Shown piece after piece: positions 7,256 to 13,124 of a stretch of 13,165 nt of DNA. The stretch comes from Treponema sp. (GTDB lineage: Bacteria; Spirochaetota; Spirochaetia; Treponematales; Breznakiellaceae). Each line of letters begins with the position of its first letter. Position 1 is the stretch's first letter. The DNA is taken from contig JAISOQ010000195.1 in assembly GCA_031275515.1 (NCBI GenBank), positions 1-13,165 on the forward strand, written 5' to 3'. The notes under the pieces are model-generated. The model was not told the origin of the DNA. It searched no databases and saw nothing but the letters and a program-made list of their open reading frames with translations. A program made the position numbers and the translations under genes.

Positions 7256-8827
7256 CTATCCGGCGATTTCCTTGAGGGCGGCGGCCAGTTGGTCGATTTC
7301 CCCAAAGGTATTGTAAAAAGCAAGGGATGGCCGGACGGTTCCTTCAAGGCCAAAGAAGCGAAGCACCGGCTGGGCGCAGTGGTGTCCGGCCCGGACAGCG
7401 ATGCCTTTGGCGTTGAGGAACTTTCCTACTTCCTCGTTGTCCCGGCCTGGAAGCACAAAGGAGAGGACGCTGGCCTTCTGCGCCGCAGTCCCCACCAGGC
7501 GAAGGCCCGGAACTTTTGCCAGCTCCTGTATGCCGTATTGGAGCAGTTCGTGTTCCCAGGCGGCGATGTTTTCTATGCCCAGGGCCGATACATAGTCCAG
7601 CGCCGCCCCTAGCCCCACGGCGTCGGCGATGTTCCCGGTGCCGGCCTCAAATTTGGCCGGGGCCTTTTGGTACAGGGTGCGTTCAAAAGTAACGTCGGCA
7701 ATCATGTTGCCCCCGCCCTGCCAGGGCCGGGCCGCTTCCAGGAGTACGCTTTTGCCGTAGAGCGCCCCTATCCCCGTGGGGCCGAAGATCTTATGCCCCG
7801 AAAAGACAAAGAAATCCGCATCCAGGGCGCTGATATTGACCGGCAGGTGGGAGACCGATTGGGCGCCGTCAATAAGCGCCGGAACCCCCTGACTATGGGC
7901 GATCTGGATCATCTCCGCCACGGGCGCTATAGTCCCCAGAGCGTTGGAGACATGGGCAAGCGAGACAAAGCGGGTGCGCCGTGAAAAGAGCTTTGCATAT
8001 TCCGGCAGGATGATCTGCCCCCTCTGATCGATGGGGGCAACCCTGATAAAGGCGCCGGTCTCTGCGGCAATGAGCTGCCAGGGGACGATGTTGGCGTGGT
8101 GCTCCAATAAGGTCAGGATGATCTCGTCCCCCGGACGGAGAAGAGGTTTCACATAAGCCTGAGCGACCAGGTTGATGCCCTCGGTGGTCCCCCGGACAAA
8201 CACGATATTGTCCGCCTGAGGCGCGCCGATAAACCGGGCGATTTTGAGCCGGGCTTCCTCGTAGGCGTTGGTAGAACGGTCCGCCAGTTCGTGAACCCCC
8301 TGGTGGACATTGGAATTCTCATGCCGGTAATAATACGAAAGCCGGTCTATGACCGCTTGGGGCCGTTGGGTAGTGGCGGCGTTGTCAAGCCATATCAGAT
8401 CATGACCGTTCACCTTTTCGGAGAGGATGGGAAAATCTTCCCGGATTGCGGAGAGGCTTTTGGCCCCTACCAAACGGGAAAGCGACGGATCCCCGGCGGA
8501 GGGTGCGGTATGGGGAAATTCCAGCCCGCCATAGCGGGGCGTTTCTCCGCTCAAGGGGATCACCCGGGGCGAAAAGACGGCGCCTGACGGCAAGTCCCGG
8601 GCGGCATGGACGCCGTCCCAGGGCAAATCCGGTATAGACGCCGCCGGCTCAGGGGACATGGGGGGAAGCGGAGACTCCGGCTGGAGCGAAGGGGGAGACA
8701 TGCCCTCTCCTAATGCGTATTCCGGGAACCATTCAGCGGCCCAGGAAGCGATCTCCCCTTCGGTGGGGAGGCCGCAGTCCTGGGGGCTTTGCCCTCCTGG
8801 GTTATACAGGGTTTTGGGTATAGTCAT
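7256..8827 (-). CDS. sufS: Encapsulin-cargo cysteine desulfurase (SufS-like with N-terminal extension)
   Basis: This is a 523-residue PLP enzyme that converts cysteine to alanine and an enzyme-bound persulfide. The C-terminal part (from about residue 124) is a full group II SufS/CsdA-type desulfurase. It has DNAATTQ, the LEHHANIVPW histidines, the cofactor aspartate in LIDGAQ (Asp320), the Schiff-base lysine in SGHK (Lys346) and the persulfide cysteine in RAGHHCAQP (Cys484). The first 123 residues are not part of SufS. They comprise a short helix-like motif GLPTEGEIASWAAEWFPE (19-36), a Pro/Ser-rich linker (about 43-68) and the segments PWDGV and SGAVFSPRVIPL. Such disordered extensions target Family 2A encapsulin cargo (established for Synechococcus, where the extension is longer). 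The ATG at 8827 is used; it lies inside the encapsulin gene (26-base overlap) with GGTGA upstream, and TTG 8878 and ATG 8869 are less likely. Confidence 0.92.
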   Translation of the reverse strand: MTIPKTLYNPGGQSPQDCGLPTEGEIASWAAEWFPEYALGEGMSPPSLQPESPLPPMSPEPAASIPDLPWDGVHAARDLPSGAVFSPRVIPLSGETPRYGGLEFPHTAPSAGDPSLSRLVGAKSLSAIREDFPILSEKVNGHDLIWLDNAATTQRPQAVIDRLSYYYRHENSNVHQGVHELADRSTNAYEEARLKIARFIGAPQADNIVFVRGTTEGINLVAQAYVKPLLRPGDEIILTLLEHHANIVPWQLIAAETGAFIRVAPIDQRGQIILPEYAKLFSRRTRFVSLAHVSNALGTIAPVAEMIQIAHSQGVPALIDGAQSVSHLPVNISALDADFFVFSGHKIFGPTGIGALYGKSVLLEAARPWQGGGNMIADVTFERTLYQKAPAKFEAGTGNIADAVGLGAALDYVSALGIENIAAWEHELLQYGIQELAKVPGLRLVGTAAQKASVLSFVLPGRDNEEVGKFLNAKGIAVRAGHHCAQPVLRFFGLEGTVRPSLAFYNTFGEIDQLAAALKEIAG

Positions 8828-9758
8828 AGTAGTCACCGACTTCCACGTCTTCCAAAACCGCCAGGGCATCGTCCGCAAGGACCGCGGCGGAGCAGTATAC
8901 CGAAAGGAGGTAGGAGGCTGCGCCGTTATCGTCGATGCCCCGGAAGCGTACCGACAGGCCCCGGGATTGCTCGTTGGGGACCCCCGCCTGATAGAGGCCG
9001 ATAACCCCCCGTTTCGCTTCCCCGGTGCGGATCAGGAGTATGTTGGTCTTGCCGGCTTTTGCCTTGGGATTTTTGAGGCCGTCCACAAAAAGTTTATCCG
9101 TGGGTATGAGAGGGACCCCCCGCCAGGCGATAAAGGTTCCCCCGGCAATATTCACCGTAACCGGGGGAACGCCTCGGCGGGTACATTCCCGTTCAAAGGC
9201 CGCGATGGCCCGGGGATGAGCCAGGAAAAAGGAAGGGTCCTTCCATACCCTGGTGAGAAGTTCGTCCAGGTCGTCGGGCATGGGCCGTCCGTAACGGGGC
9301 TGTATGCGCTGGCTGTCCGCCGCGTTTTTAAGAAGGCCGTAATCGTCGCTGTTGATGATCTGGCTTTCCTGCCGTTCCTTGAGGCTTTCAACAGCCAGGG
9401 CCAGCTGCTCCCTGGTCTGATCGTAGGGGGCGCTGTACACATCCTGCACTTTGGTATCTACGTTGATGATGGTACTGATGGAATTTAGCCGGTACTCCCG
9501 GGGCCTGGTCTGGTATTCAATGTAGCCCTGGGGAATATCTATCTTTTTCGGGTCCTGGCTGCACAGTGCGTCCAGCGGGGTGTCGCCCTCTACAACCCGG
9601 TTTACCCGGTAGATACCCGCCTCAAGGCCCTTGAATTCCAAAATCCTGGAAAGCCATTTGGGGGTCAGTGCCCCGTATTGGGGCGGCGTCTTCGTAACAT
9701 TCGCCAGTTGATACGCCGCGTCCCGTCCTAATGCATTGATCGTTGTTTTATCCGCCAT
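8802..9758 (-). CDS. srpI: Family 2A encapsulin shell protein (SrpI type)
   Basis: This is a 318-residue HK97-fold shell protein of the SrpI / mycobacterial major membrane protein I group, now classed as Family 2A encapsulins. Recognised features are the extended N-arm (LGRDAAYQLANVTKTPPQY, 9-27), the WLSRILEFKGLEAGIYRVNR region (34-53), the EYQTRPREYRLNSI segment (82-95), the helical part with IINSDDYGLL (134-143), DDLDELLTRVWKDPSFFLAH (161-180) and the C-terminal strand region ending VGDYYDYTQNPV. Length is typical for 2A, and there is no cyclic-nucleotide-binding insertion as in 2B. Many copies should assemble into an icosahedral compartment in the cytoplasm around the desulfurase encoded directly downstream. 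The ATG has AAGGAG seven bases upstream, the best ribosome binding site in the cluster, consistent with high output of a structural subunit. Identification is by family memory plus context. Confidence 0.93.
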   Translation of the reverse strand: MADKTTINALGRDAAYQLANVTKTPPQYGALTPKWLSRILEFKGLEAGIYRVNRVVEGDTPLDALCSQDPKKIDIPQGYIEYQTRPREYRLNSISTIINVDTKVQDVYSAPYDQTREQLALAVESLKERQESQIINSDDYGLLKNAADSQRIQPRYGRPMPDDLDELLTRVWKDPSFFLAHPRAIAAFERECTRRGVPPVTVNIAGGTFIAWRGVPLIPTDKLFVDGLKNPKAKAGKTNILLIRTGEAKRGVIGLYQAGVPNEQSRGLSVRFRGIDDNGAASYLLSVYCSAAVLADDALAVLEDVEVGDYYDYTQNPV

Positions 9759-9787
9759 TTTTTCTCTCCTTAATTTGTTTGCCTAAA

Positions 9788-9803
9788 CCCCGGACTTTCG
9801 GGG
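9788..9803 (-). promoter_or_regulatory. Small hairpin in the gap before the encapsulin gene
   Basis: CCCCG (9788-9792) pairs with CGGGG (9799-9803). It is in the only sizeable gap (76 bases) within the first five genes. It lacks a T run, so full termination is unlikely. It could mark mRNA processing or a partial attenuator separating the sulfur-carrier genes from the more strongly expressed shell gene. A TATAGT sequence on the minus strand (complement of about 9811-9816) might be a -10 element, without a clear -35. Confidence 0.35.
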
Positions 9804-9834
9804 CTGAAAAACTATACTTAACCGGGTAAAATTT

Positions 9835-11028
9835 TTAATAAACCGGCAGTGATACATCCACCTCCTTTACCCAGGCGGCAAAGCCGTCTTTAAGATTGAG
9901 AAGCCTTCCTTTGTATCCCGCTTCCCTCAAGGCGCGGATTGCGAAAACACTCCGCTGGCCTATCTTACAGATGAACACCGCGTCAATGCTTTCGTCAAAC
10001 TCCTCCACCCGCCGGGCCATCTGTCCCAGGGGGATGGCTTTTGCCTTGGGGAATTTCGCAATGGCCCGCTCGTGGGGTTCCCTGATGTCGATGATTTGCA
10101 GGGGATCGGCCTTATCCATTCGTTCTTTCAATTCCCTGGCGGTGATGATTTCCACCGGGTCTTCATGAACCTCTTTTTTGAGGCCGCAGAACTGTTCGTA
10201 ATCAATAAGTTCATGGATGGACGGGTTTTCACCGCAGACCGGGCACGCGGAGTCCTTGTCCAGCTTGAGGGTACGAAAACTCATCTTCCAGGCGTCAAAG
10301 AGGAGGAGCCTGCCGGCAAGAGTTTCGGCGGTGTTATTGGAATATTCGCTGGAACCGGCGATGAGTTTTACCACCTCGTTGGCCTGTATGCAGCCGATAA
10401 TGCCGGGCAGCACGCCTATTACGCCTCCTTCGGCGCAGGAGGGCACGAGCCCCGGAGGAGGCGGCTCAGGATAGAGGCAGCGATAACAGGGGCCTTCTTT
10501 GGCGTAAAAAACCGAAGCCTGGCCTTCAAACTGGAATATCGAACCGTAGACGTTGGGCTTTCCCAGGAGTACGCAGGCATCGTTTATCAGATAGCGGGTC
10601 TGATAGTTATCCGTCCCATCGACCACGATGTCATAGTCCCGGATAATTTCCAGGGCGTTGGCGCTTGAGAGCATGGCGTTGTAGGTAATGACATTGATAC
10701 GAGGGTTGATGCCCTTGATGCGATCCCTGGCGGAAGCGACTTTGGGCCGCCCCACGTCCCTGGCGCTGTGGATCACCTGGCGCTGGAGATTCGATTCTTC
10801 TACGATGTCAAAATCAACGAGCCCCAGGACGCCCACCCCTGCGGCAGCCAGGTACAGTCCCACAGGCGCGCCCAAACCGCCAGTTCCCACCAGGAGTACC
10901 TTAGCCGCCTTGAGCCGCTTCTGTCCTTCGACGCCGATCTCGGGCAGCAGGAGATGCCGGCTGTACCGGGAAATTTCCTCGTTGGAAAGTTCCGTCAGAC
11001 GGCTGCCGGGGATAAAGCTGAATGACAT
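9835..11028 (-). CDS. moeZ: MoeZ-like sulfur-carrier activating enzyme with rhodanese domain
   Basis: This is a 397-residue E1-like enzyme that should adenylate the C-terminal glycine of the adjacent carrier protein and then convert it to a thiocarboxylate. The ThiF/MoeB domain (about 15-255) shows the nucleotide loop GTGGLG (48-53), the acidic DFD (72-74), DGTDN (138-142), and a zinc site built from CYRC (Cys181, Cys184) and CPVC (Cys262, Cys265). A C-terminal rhodanese domain (about 292-395) holds the persulfide cysteine in CKIGQRS (Cys354), so the sulfur-transfer half looks active. This two-domain form matches mycobacterial MoeZ, which activates CysO (established). Its ATG overlaps the stop of the carrier gene (TAATG), and a 76-base gap separates it from the encapsulin gene. 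Confidence 0.94.
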   Translation of the reverse strand: MSFSFIPGSRLTELSNEEISRYSRHLLLPEIGVEGQKRLKAAKVLLVGTGGLGAPVGLYLAAAGVGVLGLVDFDIVEESNLQRQVIHSARDVGRPKVASARDRIKGINPRINVITYNAMLSSANALEIIRDYDIVVDGTDNYQTRYLINDACVLLGKPNVYGSIFQFEGQASVFYAKEGPCYRCLYPEPPPPGLVPSCAEGGVIGVLPGIIGCIQANEVVKLIAGSSEYSNNTAETLAGRLLLFDAWKMSFRTLKLDKDSACPVCGENPSIHELIDYEQFCGLKKEVHEDPVEIITARELKERMDKADPLQIIDIREPHERAIAKFPKAKAIPLGQMARRVEEFDESIDAVFICKIGQRSVFAIRALREAGYKGRLLNLKDGFAAWVKEVDVSLPVY

Positions 11029-11309
11029 TATCGCCCGCCGCCGGCAATGGCAGGAACCAGCATGAGTACCGCCCCGTCGGAAAGGGGCGTATCCAAGCCC
11101 TGTAATTTCTTGATGTTCGTATCTCCAGCAAATATATTGATGAATGATCGAATGCCGCCGTTATCCTGATACAGGTGCTGCCTGATATCCGGATACCGAT
11201 CCGCCAGGGCCGCAATGGCCGCCCCCGCAGTGGCGCCCTCGACGGCTACTTCGCCCTGCCGGTCCGTGAAATTCCGCAGAGCCGTTGGAATTTGTATCGT
11301 TACCGCCAT
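11028..11309 (-). CDS. cysO: ThiS/MoaD/CysO-like sulfur carrier protein with masked C-terminus
   Basis: This is a 93-residue beta-grasp protein very similar in layout to mycobacterial CysO: MAVTIQIPTALR at the start, SFINIFAGD in the middle, then the DGAVLMLVPAIAGG strand and tail. Carriers of this kind are adenylated at a terminal Gly-Gly and charged with sulfur as a thiocarboxylate. Here the protein ends AIAGGGR, so two residues follow the expected Gly-Gly. The reading frame and the TAA stop are clear, and the next gene's ATG overlaps that stop. A JAMM protease gene directly upstream (10-base overlap) is a natural candidate to trim the tail. The ATG is preceded by AAGGT (complement of 11316-11320) six bases away. 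The cysO assignment rests on the neighbours; MoaD or ThiS function cannot be excluded. Confidence 0.88.
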   Translation of the reverse strand: MAVTIQIPTALRNFTDRQGEVAVEGATAGAAIAALADRYPDIRQHLYQDNGGIRSFINIFAGDTNIKKLQGLDTPLSDGAVLMLVPAIAGGGR

Positions 11310-11725
11310 AGTGTTACCTTCTCCTCCAAAAATTGATCCCGATTATCGGTGAGTTCCCAACTGGTCAATTCCGCCGCCTTCCCCTTTTGTACAGAGACGA
11401 TGACATAGGAATAAAAGGGCAGGGCCTGTTCCGTGTCATACTCCGAAGGCCGCGCAGGATGATCCGGATGGGAATGGTAAATCCCCAGAATCTCCCTGTT
11501 CCTTTGGCGGGCTTCCTTTTCGGCCCTCATAAAATCTTCCGGGGTAATGACAAAACGGTGGTACTGTTCCCCGGCTTCCCAGGCGTTCTCCACCGCCAGA
11601 ACGCAGTCGGCCCGTTTTTCCCCGCCTTCCTGGAGGCCGAGCAAAAAACCGCAGCACTCATTGGGCCAAGCTCGTTCCCCCGCTTCGCGGATCCGGTTTT
11701 CCACACTAGATGTTAAAGCAATCAT
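11300..11725 (-). CDS. mec: JAMM/Mov34 zinc metalloprotease (Mec type)
   Basis: This is a 141-residue JAB1/MPN domain protein with the complete JAMM motif. It has Glu23 in the early NECCGFLLG segment, His84 and His86 in YHSHP, then exactly seven residues to Ser94 and two more to Asp97, as needed for zinc binding and catalysis. In Mycobacterium the equivalent Mec+ hydrolyses CysO-cysteine to release cysteine (established). In QbsD- and HcyD-type systems the relative trims the carrier C-terminus. Both jobs are possible here because the carrier carries extra residues after Gly-Gly. The ATG at 11725 overlaps the cysM stop as ATGA and was preferred over an in-frame TTG at 11740. Confidence 0.92.
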   Translation of the reverse strand: MIALTSSVENRIREAGERAWPNECCGFLLGLQEGGEKRADCVLAVENAWEAGEQYHRFVITPEDFMRAEKEARQRNREILGIYHSHPDHPARPSEYDTEQALPFYSYVIVSVQKGKAAELTSWELTDNRDQFLEEKVTLWR

Positions 11726-12639
11726 AGGCTTCCGTTCCAAAAGTGATCCGACACATACCGCATCCCCGTATCGCAGAGGATCGTCACAATCACCCCGGGT
11801 CCTTCCAGGGTTTCCGCCAGTTTTAAGGCCGCCAGGACATTCGCGGCGGAACTTACCCCCACATGGATCCCTTCTTCCCGGGCAAGCCGCCGGGCTATGC
11901 CGTAGGCTTCCTCGGTATTCACCTCCAGAACGGCGTCTCCCTGGTTCTCGTCGTAAAAGCCGGGTTTGATGGTGCTGTCCATGTGTTTGGTTCCCTCAAT
12001 GCCGTGGAAAGGAGAGTCCGGCTGAACGGCGATGACGGCGGCATCGGCCTTTAGTTCTTTGAGCCGCCGGGCGGTCCCCATAAAAGTACCGGAAGTCCCC
12101 ATGCCGCAGATAAAATGAGTCAGTTTCCCCTGGGTCTGCTCCCAGATTTCAAGTCCCGTACCCTGGTAATGGGCCTTCCAGTTGGCGTCGTTGTTGTACT
12201 GATTGGGATAAAAGTATTTTTCAGGATGGGCTTCCGCCTCTTCCTTTGCGGCCAGGAACGCGCCGTCGGAACCTTCCAAAGGGCTGGTTTCCACAATTTC
12301 CGCGCCGTACTGCCGCATGATACCCTTACGTTCCGCCGATGCGTTGGAGGGAAGGAACACCTTAACCGGGAACCCCAGGACAGCGCCCATCATAGAATAG
12401 GCAATGCCCGTGTTGCCGCTGGTGGCGTCTATGATGGTTTTCCCCGGCGTAAGCTTTCCTTCCGCTATGCCTCCGAGGATCATGGCTTTAGCCGCCCGGT
12501 CTTTGACCGACCCGGAGGGATTGCAGAATTCCGCCTTGGCATAGAGGGAAATCCCCCCGGGACGGGGTTTTCCCGCATCAAGGGAGATTTTCGGCAGTTC
12601 CAAAAGAGGGGTATTCCCCACTAAGTCCAATATATTCAT
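11722..12639 (-). CDS. cysM: Cysteine synthase, CysM type
   Basis: This is a 305-residue PLP-dependent beta-replacement enzyme that joins a sulfur donor to an activated serine. The Schiff-base lysine is in NPSGSVKDRAA (Lys46), the substrate loop is TSGNTG (73-78), the phosphate cup is GMGTSGT (179-185) and the pyridine-nitrogen ligand lies in the CDTGMRY region (about 289-291). Its place directly before the JAMM protease and carrier genes mirrors the mec-cysO-cysM grouping of Mycobacterium, so the donor is probably the carrier thiocarboxylate rather than free sulfide (inference). The acceptor may be O-acetylserine, since a serine acetyltransferase ends the cluster. The segment TKHMD has Lys218 where the M. 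tuberculosis enzyme has the Arg linked to O-phosphoserine use. It is the first gene of the cluster; the ribosome binding site is weak (CGGA). Confidence 0.93.
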   Translation of the reverse strand: MNILDLVGNTPLLELPKISLDAGKPRPGGISLYAKAEFCNPSGSVKDRAAKAMILGGIAEGKLTPGKTIIDATSGNTGIAYSMMGAVLGFPVKVFLPSNASAERKGIMRQYGAEIVETSPLEGSDGAFLAAKEEAEAHPEKYFYPNQYNNDANWKAHYQGTGLEIWEQTQGKLTHFICGMGTSGTFMGTARRLKELKADAAVIAVQPDSPFHGIEGTKHMDSTIKPGFYDENQGDAVLEVNTEEAYGIARRLAREEGIHVGVSSAANVLAALKLAETLEGPGVIVTILCDTGMRYVSDHFWNGSL

Positions 12640-12647
12640 GTTTAATA

Positions 12648-12672
12648 TATTCCGATAGATATACTAGGTTAT
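12648..12672 (-). promoter_or_regulatory. Imperfect dyad, possible operator
   Basis: Minus-strand ATAACCTAGTATATCTATC followed by GGAATAT forms an imperfect dyad with CC and GG separated by 13 bases, the spacing found in some Rrf2/IscR-type sites, though flanking positions do not fully match. It overlaps the downstream edge of the -10 element and the probable transcription start, where a repressor would act. Confidence 0.3.
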
Positions 12673-12699
12673 ATAATCCCAAAAAATCGATTATGTCAA
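12670..12699 (-). promoter_or_regulatory. Candidate promoter of the sulfur/encapsulin cluster
   Basis: On the minus strand a perfect -35 TTGACA (complement of 12694-12699) is followed after 18 bases by TATATA (complement of 12670-12675), with TTATAT at 17 bases as an alternative register. Transcription would start about 20-25 bases before the cysM ATG. This is the best sigma-70-like site in the window and is well placed to drive all seven genes. Confidence 0.7.
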
Positions 12700-12800
12700 T
12701 ATCCTGTTATCCGTACAAGCTGAGTCAGCCGTCCTGTCAGGGTATTTGTCCAGGGATTAGCGCGGATTTTCACGGATTAATGGGGGTTTTGTTCCGATGA

Positions 12801-12815
12801 TGGGGTCTGACCCCA
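12801..12815. repeat. TGGGGTC-T-GACCCCA palindrome
   Basis: Seven-base arms TGGGGTC and GACCCCA flank a single T. A GGGGTCAGACCCC-type word is, from memory, found as a dispersed repeat in many bacterial genomes. No REP-type transposase lies in the window. Confidence 0.5.
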
Positions 12816-13031
12816 ATATTCCAAGCGGCTCGCCGCTTCCCCTCTGCCGCATCTCCCCGGCTCATCCCTTTTCACTATCCTCGATCCATACCGGTTCCCC
12901 ATATATGCCCTATTTTCCGTAAACACCAAGGGCGAAAGCGGCTTTAGCCCTGGGGAACGGGCGGTTCGAGCGCGCCAGTAAGCGTTGTACCGGCAGACGA
13001 CGTCTCTCTGAATAAATCCGTTATGATAGAG

Positions 13032-13061
13032 GCTTTCCCAAAACTGAAGTTTTGGGAAAGC
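13032..13061. repeat. 14-bp-arm hairpin with CCCAAAAC core
   Basis: GCTTTCCCAAAACT (13032-13045) pairs perfectly with AGTTTTGGGAAAGC (13048-13061) around a GA centre. Its TCCCAAAAC core (13036-13044) is identical to 3316-3324 in the palindrome at 3310-3365. No T run follows on either strand. Confidence 0.75.
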
Positions 13062-13075
13062 AACCTTAAAAATTC

Positions 13076-13124
13076 GCAGTTTTGTCGAACCTTCGGTTCG
13101 CAGGCTGAAAGCCTGAAAAACTGC
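13076..13124. repeat. Perfect three-way-junction fold
   Basis: An outer 8-bp stem GCAGTTTT/AAAACTGC (13076-13083 with 13117-13124) encloses two abutting hairpins, CGAACC/GGTTCG (13086-13091 with 13095-13100, loop TTC) and CAGGCT/AGCCTG (13101-13106 with 13110-13115, loop GAA). Every stem is perfectly paired. It lies 14 bases after the 13032-13061 hairpin, and together they may form one repeat unit or a small structured RNA. Confidence 0.6.

Noticed and set aside
8828..8878. Longer desulfurase start at TTG 8878 or ATG 8869
   Set aside because: It would overlap the shell gene by 68-77 bases and add a Trp-rich leader unlike cargo extensions; the ATG at 8827 gives a more natural N-terminus.
8658..9488. 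Plus-strand open frame of 276 codons opposite the encapsulin and desulfurase genes
   Set aside because: The opposite strand encodes well-supported proteins with proper starts; this frame has no domain and spans two genes.
6182..12639. Reading the cluster as molybdopterin or thiamine biosynthesis because of the MoeB/ThiF and MoaD/ThiS homologues
   Set aside because: No other moa, moe or thi gene is present, while the cysteine synthase, JAMM protease and serine acetyltransferase all point to cysteine; a side role in cofactor synthesis cannot be excluded.
12955..12985. GGTTCGA sequence resembling a tRNA T-arm
   Set aside because: The flanking bases do not form the 5-bp T stem and no acceptor, D or anticodon stems are present upstream.
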